64,000 nt of DNA. Source: Anaerolineaceae bacterium (GTDB lineage Bacteria; Chloroflexota; Anaerolineae; Anaerolineales; Anaerolineaceae). The notes under the pieces are model-generated. The model did no database searches and was not told where the DNA came from. It was given only the letters and a program-made list of their open reading frames with translations. Every line of letters starts with the position of its first letter. Within the stretch, counting starts at the first letter, position 1. The position numbers and the translations under genes were made by a program. The stretch is from assembly GCA_002702705.1 (NCBI GenBank), contig PABH01000013.1, positions 1 to 64,000 of the forward strand. Direction: 5' to 3'. Shown here piece by piece: positions 15,834 to 25,077 of the stretch.

Positions 15834-17873
15834 ATGATAAAAAACAGTGCAGCCTCAAAAAAACAGCAAATGGATCAGGAAACCAAATGGCTCCCGTGGC
15901 TGTTATTGGGTTTTGTGTTGTTTCTGGCAGTTGGTCTGCGTTCTTTTCCATATCCGTTTTTGGCTTCTGAAGCGGCCCCGCTTGTATTTGCGGAAGACTT
16001 ATTAACGCAAGGTTTTCGTTTTCATAATCGGTTGATTTTTCCGGCTTATTTCCAATTTGAAACCCCAATGGATTTGGGCTCATTGGTGTATCTTTTAATG
16101 ATTCCGTTGATTAGTTTTGGAAAACAAATCTGGGTGGTGCGTGGTTTCAGTATTGCTGCCAGTTTATTAACCGGTTGGTGGTTAACACAAATCGCAAAAA
16201 AACATCTGGGTTTAAAACACCCCTTTTTGATATTTTTTGTAATGGCTTCTGTACCAGCTTGGATTTATTTATCCCGCTTGGGCAGCTCGGATATCCTTCG
16301 GGCGGCCGCTTACACCGCTTTTATTTATTATTATCTGGAATATCGGTATATTACCCGAAAAGCAATTGTTAAGTGCCTGATCAGTGCCTTGGTTTTGTTT
16401 TATGTTGATTTTAATGGGCAAATTTTAATGCTGGTAAACGGTTTGGTGTTCCTGGTTTTGGATTTTCGTTATCACTGGCAGCGAAAAAAGTATTTTTTGA
16501 TCACCCTTGGGGGTTTTTTGGTAAGCCTTTTACCTTGGATCTTCTATCTTCAATTTACCCCGCAAGTTATGGTGCAGAAATTAGCAAGTTTGCATCCTGT
16601 CTGGAATCAATCGGGTTCCATGTTGGAAACGGTTTGGAAAATCGTGCTGGGATTATTGAATGGTTTGAATCCGTTAAATTGGGCTGCGGTCCAAAACAGC
16701 AGTGCACCCGCTTTTCCATTAGGGCCATTTCGAAGTTTGCCTTTGTTCTATTTATTCTTACTTCCGGTTGGGATCTTTTTTTTGCTGACGATGATAAAAA
16801 AACCGACCGGGTGGTTTTGGGTCATGTTGTTGTCTCCGGTGGTATATTCACTTTTACAACCCTTTTCACCCTATGAGATGGCGGCTGTACTGCCAGTATA
16901 TTTCTTGCTGATTGGTATAACATTGAATGCCTTTTTCTTTGTATTATCGAAAAAACTAGCCTACCACACAAACTGGTTGTTTCCATTAATGATGGGTTTA
17001 ATGCTTGGTTATGGTTTTTTCTTTTTGCAACAGGCGGTGGCGCACCAGCAGGATTGGGTTAATCAATACGAGGCGGAAAAGATTCAGATCGATAGTCAGG
17101 ATATTTTTGCGTTTATTAAACAGTATGAAACAGCTCACCCCGAAAAAAAATATGCCTTGAACCGCACCTGGAGTGATCATCCCGAAATACTGCACCAGTT
17201 TTTTGCGGCCGATATTGATGGGGTGGAATATGATGTCTTAAATGGTTATATTGATTCGGTTCGGGTGGATTTGAAAGATACCCTCTTTTTATTGGATCAA
17301 AAAGAGATGGATCAAGTAATGATTTCCGATAAATTTATGAAACCCTTTGTTCTAAAGACGTACCGTTTAAATGATGGCTCTCCGCTCTATTATTTTGTAG
17401 AATTAACCTACAAACCGGAAATCAAGTCCATTATTCAGGCAGAATTGGATACCCGCCGTGAACCGCGTAAAGAAACCATCCGCTGGATGGGACAGTCCGT
17501 TGATGTCTATTTTCCAGCGCTGGAAATTGGTCCAATTACCAGCCTGGTGGATGGTGATGAAGAATCTCTGATCAAGACCGATCGGGTAAATCCGTTAAAC
17601 CTGGTTTTTGAATTCAGCGAACCCATTTCTCTTTCCGAAGTTCAGTTTTTGGTGGGTTCAGAAGCGATGGATGTGTTTATCACCATTTATCCCACAGAAA
17701 GTCAGGAACCGCTTAATTTCAGCAGGCAAAGCGGCCCTTCACAGGACAAAAAAAACATTTATATTCCCTTAGAGAAGACCTTCACGATATCTCGTTTGGA
17801 AGTAGTTGTTCAGGATAAAAAAACAAACGAAAGTGCCCCGATTCACCTTTGGGAGATTGAACTAAACCCCTAA
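15834..17873 (+). CDS. Polytopic membrane protein, GT-C (ArnT/PMT)-like
   Basis: A 679-residue protein with an N-terminal helix (about 19-37), an outer loop rich in aromatic residues, about ten further helices to residue 400, and a soluble C-terminal beta-rich domain of about 250 residues. Overall shape and the early acidic loop (FLASEAAPLVFAEDLL) resemble glycosyltransferase family 39/GT-C enzymes, which transfer sugars from lipid-phosphate donors on the outer face; the typical DE pair is not obvious, so the call is tentative. Flanked by a small SdrD-B protein upstream (12 bp) and DUF2804 downstream (22 bp), probably one transcript. Confidence 0.6.
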   Translation: MIKNSAASKKQQMDQETKWLPWLLLGFVLFLAVGLRSFPYPFLASEAAPLVFAEDLLTQGFRFHNRLIFPAYFQFETPMDLGSLVYLLMIPLISFGKQIWVVRGFSIAASLLTGWWLTQIAKKHLGLKHPFLIFFVMASVPAWIYLSRLGSSDILRAAAYTAFIYYYLEYRYITRKAIVKCLISALVLFYVDFNGQILMLVNGLVFLVLDFRYHWQRKKYFLITLGGFLVSLLPWIFYLQFTPQVMVQKLASLHPVWNQSGSMLETVWKIVLGLLNGLNPLNWAAVQNSSAPAFPLGPFRSLPLFYLFLLPVGIFFLLTMIKKPTGWFWVMLLSPVVYSLLQPFSPYEMAAVLPVYFLLIGITLNAFFFVLSKKLAYHTNWLFPLMMGLMLGYGFFFLQQAVAHQQDWVNQYEAEKIQIDSQDIFAFIKQYETAHPEKKYALNRTWSDHPEILHQFFAADIDGVEYDVLNGYIDSVRVDLKDTLFLLDQKEMDQVMISDKFMKPFVLKTYRLNDGSPLYYFVELTYKPEIKSIIQAELDTRREPRKETIRWMGQSVDVYFPALEIGPITSLVDGDEESLIKTDRVNPLNLVFEFSEPISLSEVQFLVGSEAMDVFITIYPTESQEPLNFSRQSGPSQDKKNIYIPLEKTFTISRLEVVVQDKKTNESAPIHLWEIELNP

Positions 17874-17895
17874 TTAACGAAGATTTGGAGAGAGA

Positions 17896-18936
17896 ATGAA
17901 AAACCAAAAAGAAATAACCGAAACGAATCCTTTACTTAAACCGGATGGCTCCTTAACCACAGCGGGCTGGTCACCTTTTCCAAAGTTGGATAATAACCTG
18001 GAGAACGCCAGTTTTTATGGGCTTAAGTTTTTGCAGCCTTTGCGGATCAAACGGTGGGATTATTATGGGATTACGACCCCCAAATATTATTTCTCTTTTA
18101 CCATTTCGGATATTGGTTACCTGGGGATGGTGTTTGCCTATGTGGTTGATTTTGAAAAAAAGACCTATCACGAAGAAACGCTAACCTTACCGTTGGGAGG
18201 TGGGGTGGAGTTACCGCGGAACAGCGAGAGCGGTGAGACGAAATATCCCGGTTCCAAAGCCAGCCTGTCTTTTTCCGTGGAGAATCAGCAAAGAAAACTT
18301 TCTGTTTTGTGGCCGAATTTTGAGCAGAGAGAAGCACTTGGCGCAGAAATTTTCCTGACACAAACACCAGAACACGAATCGATGAACCTGGTGATTCCGA
18401 TTGAGAAAAAACGATTTTACTTTAATCGAAAAATCAACTGTATGCCTGCCAATGGTTGGATTGATTATCTTGGTAAACGGCATCGCTTAAAACCAAATCA
18501 CAGCCTGGGCAATTTGGATTGGGGCAGGGGTGTTTGGGCCTACCGCTCATTTTGGGTATGGGCTTCTGCCTCCGGATTTTTGGAGAATGGGCAAACGATT
18601 GGATTAAATATGGGGTATGGTTTCGGAGATACCAGCGCTGCTACGGAAAACGCCTTTATTTTGGATGGAAAAATCCACAAATTGGGTGAGATTAAATTTA
18701 ATTACAATAACAAGAATTTTTATGATCCCTGGACAATGCAGTCCGATGACGGACGGTTAGAGCTGGTTTTCACTCCCTTTTTAGACCGCACCGCCAAAAC
18801 GGATATAAAACTGCTTACTTCGGAAGTTCACCAGATGTTTGGTTACTATGAAGGTTTTGTAATCACCGATTCAGGTGAAAAGATCATAATCAAAAATTTA
18901 ATTGGTTTTGCGGAGGAACATTTTGCAAAATGGTAA
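17896..18936 (+). CDS. DUF2804 domain-containing protein
   Basis: A 346-residue protein matching DUF2804 across its length: the opening ITETNPLLKPDGSLTTAGWSPFPKLD, a central LDWGRGVWAYRSFWVWASASG and a late MFGYYEGFVITDSGEKI are typical. No signal peptide or membrane helix. The family has a lipocalin/CrtC-like beta-barrel appearance, but its reaction is unknown. GGAGAG lies 6 nt before the ATG. Ends at a strong terminator. Confidence 0.85.
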   Translation: MKNQKEITETNPLLKPDGSLTTAGWSPFPKLDNNLENASFYGLKFLQPLRIKRWDYYGITTPKYYFSFTISDIGYLGMVFAYVVDFEKKTYHEETLTLPLGGGVELPRNSESGETKYPGSKASLSFSVENQQRKLSVLWPNFEQREALGAEIFLTQTPEHESMNLVIPIEKKRFYFNRKINCMPANGWIDYLGKRHRLKPNHSLGNLDWGRGVWAYRSFWVWASASGFLENGQTIGLNMGYGFGDTSAATENAFILDGKIHKLGEIKFNYNNKNFYDPWTMQSDDGRLELVFTPFLDRTAKTDIKLLTSEVHQMFGYYEGFVITDSGEKIIIKNLIGFAEEHFAKW

Positions 18937-18940
18937 AAAA

Positions 18941-18970
18941 ATGGGGCTGGTGATCACCAGCCCCATTTGT
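18941..18970. terminator. Bidirectional terminator between convergent genes
   Basis: A perfect palindrome at 18941-18966 (ATGGGGCTGGTGA and its complement), A-run before and T-rich after. It lies between the DUF2804 gene and the convergent lipoprotein. Confidence 0.85.
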
Positions 18971-18976
18971 CGATTC

Positions 18977-19630
18977 TTATGGTTTCGTCACTTTGAAATT
19001 ATCAAAATGGATATCCGTTCCAAGCGTATCGTAGGTGCCGGCAATTAATCCGACATCACCTTCGCTAAAACTGCTGTCTTCCACTGTGCTGATCTTTTGC
19101 CCATTAATGGTGAGGGAAAGTTGGTTGCCCACACAAGCCGCTTCGATTGTATTGGTGCTGTTCCCTTTCACTATAGCATCTGTAGGGAGCAACTGTTCTT
19201 CACCAAGTAATTCCTGTGAACCTTCAATCATTCTACCAATGGCATAAAATCCATCACTAGATGCCAGGAAAAAGTAAAAATTACTTTGATCCTTGTAGCG
19301 GCAGATAACGCCAAAATCATTGTCGTCCGGTCCGGCAACCTTGGTGGCTTCCACAGATACGATGGCATCCGTAAAATTAAGGCCGGGGTTTGCCCAATAA
19401 TCGACCTGCGCGGCGTTTACATAGATGCGATATACACCGTCCGTATAATCCGTGATACCTTCCGTTTGGTTAAAGTGATCCCAGCCGGATGTTGTTTTCG
19501 AAAAATCATCCTCAAATAAGATGCTGCTGTCTTTTGTGGTATTGCTGCTGTTGCCAAAAGGCATGGCACAAGCCAAGCTGACCAGGGTAATCAACAGGAT
19601 CGCCATTAATATTCGTTTGTCTTTTAACAT
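18977..19630 (-). CDS. Lipoprotein with LamG/3-keto-disaccharide hydrolase-like fold
   Basis: A 217-residue lipoprotein; the lipobox LVSLAC sits at about residues 16-21. The mature part begins near ILFEDDFSKTTSGWDHF and contains FGVICRYKDQSNFYFFLASSDGFYAIG and a final GTDIHFDNFKVTKP. This is the usual pattern of a concanavalin-like (DUF1080/LamG-type) sandwich. Catalytic residues are not evident; it may bind sugars. The mature lipoprotein should be tethered outside the membrane. The start has a GAGGAGAAA site just upstream. Confidence 0.7.
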   Translation of the reverse strand: MLKDKRILMAILLITLVSLACAMPFGNSSNTTKDSSILFEDDFSKTTSGWDHFNQTEGITDYTDGVYRIYVNAAQVDYWANPGLNFTDAIVSVEATKVAGPDDNDFGVICRYKDQSNFYFFLASSDGFYAIGRMIEGSQELLGEEQLLPTDAIVKGNSTNTIEAACVGNQLSLTINGQKISTVEDSSFSEGDVGLIAGTYDTLGTDIHFDNFKVTKP

Positions 19631-19758
19631 TATTTCTCCTCTACGTAATTTCTAATTAATTATACCTAAAGGTAGGCGATTGTTTGCATTATAAACCGCA
19701 ACCTTCTTTAGCCTTTCTGCGTATATATAATGAAACTACAAATTTTCAGGAGCGTTTT

Positions 19759-20520
19759 ATGAAAAACAATAAATTTGCATTTTTGGGGTTGGTTCTAATA
19801 CTGGCCTTAACCACACTAGCCTGTTCATTTAATGGGATCAACATTTCTGTTAACACGGAAACAGTGAAAGGTTCTGGTCAAGTAAAAACCGAAGTTCGTG
19901 AGGTGAATAATATTAGCCGAGTATCGTTGTCTAGTATTGGTGATCTAACGATTGTTTACGCGGATCAAGAAAAATTGGAGATCTCGGCGGAAGAAAACCT
20001 GTTGTCTTATATTACCAGTGAAGTTCAAAGTGGAAAATTAACCCTGGGAACAGAAAACAATATTAATTTAATGCCGACCGAAACCATTGAATATACCTTG
20101 TATGTGACAGAACCGATAGAAGAATTGAGTGTATCCGGTTTAGGCAATATTAAAGCACCTGAACTAACAATGGACAACCTTAGTTTGAATGTTTCCGGCG
20201 CTGGTGATGTGAAGGTGGATTCCGTAACGGCCGATCAATTGGAAGTACGTATCAGTGGTTTGGGTTCAATATTTGTAAATGCTGGGCAGGTGGTTCAGCA
20301 GAATATTAATATCAGTGGATCTGGTACTTTTCAAGCAGGTGACTTGAGAAGTCAAAAAGCGGATGTCCGAATCAGTGGTCTTGGAAATGCGGAAGTATGG
20401 GCAGAGGATGAACTCGACGCAAAAATTTCCGGCTCCGGTGACATTTCTTACTACGGTTCCCCCAGCATCCGTCAGGATATCAGCGGTTTGGGTAATTTAC
20501 GTAGTAATGGTGAACACTAA
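19759..20520 (+). CDS. GIN-domain (DUF2807) lipoprotein
   Basis: About 253 residues. Lipobox LTTLAC at about 17-22, then a right-handed beta-helix-like GIN domain with regular (V/I)SGLGxI and (V/I)SGxGxxxxx rungs (VSGLGNIKAPEL, VSGAGDVKVDS, ISGLGSIFVNA, ISGSGTFQAGD, ISGLGNAEVW, ISGSGDISYY). Family members are putative adhesin heads or envelope proteins of unknown ligand. The ATG at 19759 is preferred: AGGAG lies 7 nt upstream and the signal peptide begins there. The YIP1 gene starts 34 bp downstream. Confidence 0.85.
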   Translation: MKNNKFAFLGLVLILALTTLACSFNGINISVNTETVKGSGQVKTEVREVNNISRVSLSSIGDLTIVYADQEKLEISAEENLLSYITSEVQSGKLTLGTENNINLMPTETIEYTLYVTEPIEELSVSGLGNIKAPELTMDNLSLNVSGAGDVKVDSVTADQLEVRISGLGSIFVNAGQVVQQNINISGSGTFQAGDLRSQKADVRISGLGNAEVWAEDELDAKISGSGDISYYGSPSIRQDISGLGNLRSNGEH

Positions 20521-20554
20521 AGCGCGTTTATCAATCAATTGAGGAGGTAAATTA

Positions 20555-21088
20555 ATGTTAGATCGTATCATTCGTGCCATTCGATTAGAACCTGGTTTGT
20601 ATCGTGAAGTTGCTCGATCTGAAAAATTAATGGGAGAAAGCTTAATTATTGTCATTGCCGTTGCCTTCTTAGGTGGTATTGGCAGTATGATCGGTGCAGA
20701 CAAACCGGTATTTAGTTTTATTGCCGAAATTTTTAATAGTATTTTGTTTGGCTGGTTGTTGTGGTCATTGATTGCTTATTTTGTTGGAAAGTCGTTTTTT
20801 AACGGCCAAAGCAGTATTAATGAACTGCTGCGTGCGATTGGTTATGCCAGTGCGCCGCGTTTATTAAGTCTGTTTACAGCCATTCCATGCCTGGGTTGGT
20901 TAATCGCCCTGATTGGTGGAATTCTCAGCCTGATCGCTGTTGTGATCGCCATTCGTGAATCAATGATGTTTGATACCGATAAAGCCATTGTTACAGCAAT
21001 TGTTGGTTTTGTACTTTACTTGATGACAAGTGCTGTGATTACGCTGGTCTTTACCGGATTAAGCCTGCCCTTCCAGGCACTATTTTAG
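20555..21088 (+). CDS. YIP1-family membrane protein
   Basis: A 177-residue protein with about five hydrophobic helices and the YIP1-like layout: a short amphipathic N-terminus (LDRIIRAIRLEPGLYREV) and a LLRAIGYASAPRLLSLF segment between helices. Function in bacteria is unknown. GAGGAGG at 20541 is a strong ribosome site. Probably cotranscribed with the GIN lipoprotein and closed by a terminator. Confidence 0.75.
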   Translation: MLDRIIRAIRLEPGLYREVARSEKLMGESLIIVIAVAFLGGIGSMIGADKPVFSFIAEIFNSILFGWLLWSLIAYFVGKSFFNGQSSINELLRAIGYASAPRLLSLFTAIPCLGWLIALIGGILSLIAVVIAIRESMMFDTDKAIVTAIVGFVLYLMTSAVITLVFTGLSLPFQALF

Positions 21089-21110
21089 AAAATTCTCTCC
21101 CCTATAACAG

Positions 21111-21136
21111 CCCCGGGTAACTCCGGGGTTTTTATT
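21111..21136 (+). terminator. Terminator after the YIP1 gene
   Basis: A GC-rich stem CCCCGG/CCGGGG (21111-21128) followed by a run of T. Confidence 0.8.
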
Positions 21137-21189
21137 TTAACTACAGATTTTTGGGGGGTGAAAAAATAATAAAGGGCAATTGCTCCGAT

Positions 21190-21721
21190 TGTAATTTTAG
21201 AATTGCACACAGAAAAACAGAAACACAGAAAAAAAGCAGGGAAGAGGTCTGGATTCTGTTTTTTAAGAGCAGACCTCGAGATGGATTCATGCCAACCTTG
21301 ATTCTTATTTCTCGGTTTGTTTGGCAGATAATTTAATCTTGCATAAAAAAATCTCGAGGTCGGTAAGATCCTCTAAACGAAGAGTTTTTTGGAAAATGAA
21401 CGCAGGGGGTATTTCCTCCGGTTGTAAATTTAGAATCGCACACAGAAAAACAGAAGTACAGAAATAAAAGAAAGGTGATTTTTTAAGAAGGGAAGAGGTC
21501 GGCATTCTGTTTTTTAAGAGCAGACCTCGAGATGGGTACTGGCCAACATTGCTGTGTTTTCCCCTCGTTCGCTTTGCAGATAATTTAATCTTGCATAAAA
21601 AAATCTCGAGGTCGGGAAGATTTTCTAAAAGAAGATTTTTTGGAAAATGATAGTAGGAAGAAATCCTTGGATGGTTAAATACGAATAGCACACAGAAAAA
21701 CAGAAGCACAGAAAAAATACA
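21190..21721. repeat. Noncoding tandem repeat (about 250 bp, two units plus a partial third) with internal dyads
   Basis: Each unit has a (G)CACACAGAAAAACAGAA stretch (starting 21205, 21438, 21688), then AAGAGCAGACCTCGAGAT, then about 70 bp, then ATCTCGAGGTC. The arms GACCTCGAGAT and ATCTCGAGGTC are perfect inverted repeats: 21272-21282 with 21351-21361, and 21523-21533 with 21603-21613. The third unit keeps only the CACACAG part. The segment lies between the YIP1 terminator and the phosphodiesterase stop codon. An open frame across it on the minus strand repeats the same peptide twice and is explained by the repeat. Confidence 0.85.
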
Positions 21722-21729
21722 GGGTGGCC

Positions 21730-22227
21730 CTATGGCTCTATTTCCTGGAAGTGGAGTTCGTCAGTGGTTAAATCCAACACGGCCACGCTGCGGGACTGGT
21801 ATCGGGTTCCACCCAACGCACCCGGGTTGATGACACGGGTTTTGCCCACTTTTTCATCTTTCCTGCGGTGGGTGTGTCCGGTAAAAAGGTAATCATATTT
21901 TTGGTTACGGATCATTAAATCTAACTCCGCGGGCAGATGACCATGGATGGCCCCGATTTGTTTTCCACTCATTTCACCTGAGAAGGACAAACTACCAAAG
22001 TTTTTTGAATCAAAACCCTTCAGTGTAGCTCGAATTTCACCGGATAAAAAATCCCCATTTCCAAAAACATAATATATTTGGAATTCACATAAATATTGGG
22101 CGGTCTCAACGGTCGTCATGTCGCCACAATGAATTAAGGTGTGAATTTTGCGTTGTTTAAAATAGGTTAAAGCTGTTTGTAAGGTGGATGTTTGATTGTG
22201 GGTGTCGGATAAAATACCAATTTGCAT
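21730..22227 (-). CDS. YfcE/MJ0936-family phosphodiesterase
   Basis: A 165-residue cytosolic metallophosphoesterase. All metal-binding motifs are present: GILSDTHN (D-x-H), HCGDMT (GD), GNGD (GNxD, here GNGD), the isolated His in GAIHGHLP and GHTHRR (GHTH). The closing INPGALGG is typical of the YfcE group, which hydrolyses small phosphodiesters with Mn. The length fits. The stop codon sits immediately beside the tandem repeat. Confidence 0.9.
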   Translation of the reverse strand: MQIGILSDTHNQTSTLQTALTYFKQRKIHTLIHCGDMTTVETAQYLCEFQIYYVFGNGDFLSGEIRATLKGFDSKNFGSLSFSGEMSGKQIGAIHGHLPAELDLMIRNQKYDYLFTGHTHRRKDEKVGKTRVINPGALGGTRYQSRSVAVLDLTTDELHFQEIEP

Positions 22228-22353
22228 ACCGAAATTCCTTATATGGGTGTTCCGCTGTAAGATTTTACCACGACCAGTTTGTAATAAATAAGTAACAATA
22301 TCAAAAAAATATCAATCATAACAAACACGATAAAATTAGTAATCTTTTTAATA

Positions 22354-22382
22354 TTGTATTAATGTTCATGCCTTGCTATAAT
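22354..22382 (+). promoter_or_regulatory. Promoter of the decahaem cytochrome gene
   Basis: TTGTAT at 22354-22359 and TATAAT at 22377-22382, 17-bp spacer, with a leader of about 100 nt before the start codon. The -10 region reads TATAATTTCAC, identical to one at 47933-47943. Confidence 0.65.
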
Positions 22383-22487
22383 TTCACGTAGGGGTATATT
22401 AATGTTTTTTTAATGAAAGGAGTCAACAAGCCGAAAAAAAACAACCATTTTTTACCAGAAAGAAAAATATTTAGAGGAGAGTTTTTT

Positions 22488-24614
22488 ATGACGAAAAAAA
22501 CAATTAAACTATTGACCCTTCTTGCGGTTTTGGTAATGGCTGGAGCACTCTTAGCCGGTTGTGCCCAGACCCCTGAAGCCACAGAAGCGCCCGCACCGGC
22601 CCCCACCCAGGCCTGTCCGGAACAGCAGCCGTGTCCGGAACTCCCGGAACAAGTCCCGGCCCCATTTGAAGAAGCCTGGAAAAATTCACCCCACGCAGAT
22701 GCTTCCGCAGAAGCCTTCCGCCATTGGGATGAAGAAGATCCGGCAGAAGTGCCAGCAAATTGTGCTACCTGCCATAGTTCCGCTGGTTTCTTAGATTTTG
22801 TTGGCGCTGATGGCAGTGAAATGTTTGTCACTGATGCTAACGCCCCGATCGATACCGTTATTACCTGTGAAACCTGCCATAATGACGCAACTGCTTCTTT
22901 AGATACTGTTAACTTCCCATCCGGCGCAGTATTGACCGGTTTGGGCCGTGAAGCAGTTTGTATGACCTGTCACCAGGGACGTGCTTCCAAAGTACAGGTT
23001 GACGAAGCCATCACCACCGCTGGTGTTGAGGATGATGTTGTTTCTGAAGATCTTCGATTCATCAATATCCACTATTATGCCGCAGCGGTCAGCCGTTTTG
23101 GTACGGAAGTTATGGGTGGTTATGAATATGAAGGTATGAGTTACGATACCCTGTTCGAGCATGTACCCGGTGTAACCGCTTGCCAGGATTGTCATAACCC
23201 GCACTCTCTGGAACTGCAAATCGAAACTTGTGCCAACTGTCATGAAGCGGAAACCGCAGAAGACTTACGCGATGTGCGTGAACCTTCCTCCTTCGTGGAC
23301 TATGATGGTGACGGTGATGTTGAAGAAGGCGTGTATTACGAAATCGAAGGGCTGCGAACCATGCTGTATGATGCCATGGTTGCCTACAGCACGGAAGTTG
23401 CCGGTACCCCCATCTTCTTTGATGCTGGATCCTATCCGTATTACTTCGCTGACGCCAATGGAAATGCTGCCATTGATGAAGGTGAAGGAAGTTATGCTTC
23501 CTGGACACCACGCCTCTTAAAAGCTGCCTATAATTTCCAGACAGCAACAAAAGACACCGGTGGTTATGCCCACGGCGGCAAATATATCATCCAATTGTTA
23601 CACGACTCCATCGCCAGCCTCAATGAACAATTGAGCAGCCCGATTGACCTGAGTATGGCTGCCCGTGATGATGCCGGACACTTTGCCAGTTCCACAGAAG
23701 CCTGGCGGCATTGGGATGAAGATGGTGCAGTGCCTGCCAGTTGTGCAAAATGTCACTCTGCTGAAGGTTTACCGCTCTTCATTAAAGAAGGTGTTAATAT
23801 CAGCACCGACCCAACCAGTGGTTTATGGTGTGAATCCTGCCATAACACAGCTGAATGGCCGGCCGTATACCAGGTTGAAACCGTTGAATTCCCAAGTGGT
23901 GCGGAACTCGGTTTTGCAGACAATCTGAACGCAAACCTCTGTCTGAATTGTCACCAGGGCCGCGCTTCCGGCGCTACCGTTGCCAGAGCCGTAAATGGTT
24001 TGGGTGATGACGAAGCCAGCGATTCCTTACGCTTCACAAACGTTCACTACTTTGCTGCTGGTGCCACCTTGTTTGGCGCCGATGCCGCCGGTGTTTATGA
24101 ATATGAAGGCAAAGAATATGCCGGTCAGTTCGTCCACACCAATGGCTTTAGCACTTGTGTTGACTGCCACGATGTTCATGGTTTGGAAGTAAAAGCCGCA
24201 ACTTGTACTGGCTGTCACCAGGTTGATGATCCCCACATGATCCGCTTGAACCTCACCGCTGATTACGATGGTGACGGTGATACCGCTGAAGGTGTGGCTG
24301 GTGAAATCGAGACCATGACGGAAATGGTGTATAACCAGATGGTTGAAGTTACAATCGCTGCCGGAAACCCAATCCTTTACGATGCTCATGCTTACCCGTA
24401 CTTCTTCGCAGATGCAAACGGTAATGGTGCTGTTGATGAAGGTGAAGGAAGTTACTCCGGATGGACTCCTCGCGTACTCAAAGCTGCTTACAACTACCAA
24501 TATGTACAAAAGGACCCAGGAGCTTTCGCACATAACGGCCGCTATATCCTGCAAGTTTTGTTCGATACCCTTGAGGATCTTGGCGCTGATGTAACCGGAA
24601 TGGTTCGCCCATAA
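22488..24614 (+). CDS. Decahaem c-type cytochrome lipoprotein (duplicated pentahaem)
   Basis: A 708-residue exported protein. Signal peptide with lipobox LLAGC near residues 20-24, followed by an Ala/Pro/Glu linker. Ten CXXCH haem motifs in two sets of five: CATCH, CETCH, CMTCH, CQDCH, CANCH (residues 92-252) and CAKCH, CESCH, CLNCH, CVDCH, CTGCH (419-577). The halves align at an offset of about 325 residues. Each half also has an acidic calcium-type loop (DYDGDGDxxEG, near 271 and 592) and DANGNxxxDEGEG (near 322 and 642), followed by WTPRxLKAAYN. The ATG at 22488 follows AGAGGAGA and starts the signal peptide. It should sit outside the membrane on a lipid anchor and carry electrons along a ten-haem chain. 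Monocistronic, with own promoter and terminator. Confidence 0.9.
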   Translation: MTKKTIKLLTLLAVLVMAGALLAGCAQTPEATEAPAPAPTQACPEQQPCPELPEQVPAPFEEAWKNSPHADASAEAFRHWDEEDPAEVPANCATCHSSAGFLDFVGADGSEMFVTDANAPIDTVITCETCHNDATASLDTVNFPSGAVLTGLGREAVCMTCHQGRASKVQVDEAITTAGVEDDVVSEDLRFINIHYYAAAVSRFGTEVMGGYEYEGMSYDTLFEHVPGVTACQDCHNPHSLELQIETCANCHEAETAEDLRDVREPSSFVDYDGDGDVEEGVYYEIEGLRTMLYDAMVAYSTEVAGTPIFFDAGSYPYYFADANGNAAIDEGEGSYASWTPRLLKAAYNFQTATKDTGGYAHGGKYIIQLLHDSIASLNEQLSSPIDLSMAARDDAGHFASSTEAWRHWDEDGAVPASCAKCHSAEGLPLFIKEGVNISTDPTSGLWCESCHNTAEWPAVYQVETVEFPSGAELGFADNLNANLCLNCHQGRASGATVARAVNGLGDDEASDSLRFTNVHYFAAGATLFGADAAGVYEYEGKEYAGQFVHTNGFSTCVDCHDVHGLEVKAATCTGCHQVDDPHMIRLNLTADYDGDGDTAEGVAGEIETMTEMVYNQMVEVTIAAGNPILYDAHAYPYFFADANGNGAVDEGEGSYSGWTPRVLKAAYNYQYVQKDPGAFAHNGRYILQVLFDTLEDLGADVTGMVRP

Positions 24615-24625
24615 TCTGGTAATCG

Positions 24626-24664
24626 AAATACCCGTGACAAAATCTGTCACGGGTATTTTTTTTT
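24626..24664 (+). terminator. Terminator after the decahaem gene
   Basis: A 14-bp stem (24626-24639 with 24645-24658), 5-nt loop, and a run of eight or more T. Confidence 0.92.
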
Positions 24665-24789
24665 CAATAAGATAAGGTGTTCGATTAGTTCCTATCCAAT
24701 GGCCTATATTAAACAGTAAAAAAATCATCTAGACACCATCGATAAAAATCGTAAAATTACCTGGTTATTTAATTATTCACACAAATTTC

Positions 24790-24855
24790 ATGACATTTAT
24801 CGCCATTATTTGTAATTTATTAAAATGTTTTCAGTTGTTTTTAATGTATAATTAA
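24790..24855 (+). promoter_or_regulatory. Promoter region of the NapC-like gene with conserved upstream box
   Basis: ATGACATTTATC (24790-24801) lies 48 bp before TTTTTAATGTATAATTAA (24838-24855), which contains a TATAAT -10 box (24847-24852). The same pair recurs before the nonahaem gene at 46-bp spacing. The -35 is poor, as expected for an activator-dependent promoter; the activator is unknown. The leader to the start codon is about 220 nt. Confidence 0.6.
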
Positions 24856-25077
24856 CAATTAATAATAAAGGTATTTTTAGTCTTTTTTTGTAAAATGATA
24901 TATCGACATCATATTAATTTCACGAGAAGTTTGGTTTAACAATCACAATATCTGATAGATTTATAAAATTTATTTGTTAATTGGAATTATGAAACAAATT
25001 AAAAAAAATTGTGATTTGTTGCCTCAATAAAAAAAACCTTTTTGTTTTACATACACTCATCAGTTTTGGAGGTAAAA

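Noticed and set aside
16535-16876. Plus-strand 113-codon frame within the GT-C-like gene
   Set aside because: Out-of-frame shadow of a membrane protein gene with consistent coding signals in its own frame.
21305-21709. Minus-strand 134-codon frame with a repeated peptide
   Set aside because: It is fully explained by the tandem DNA repeat; the peptide repeat follows the DNA period and no ribosome site is seen.
22376-22831. Minus-strand Ala/Gly/Ser-rich frame over the start of the decahaem gene
   Set aside because: Shadow of the real cytochrome gene; it lacks a ribosome site and family match.
24027-24728. Minus-strand 233-codon frame inside the decahaem gene and its terminator
   Set aside because: It crosses the terminator and lies antisense to a strongly supported CDS.
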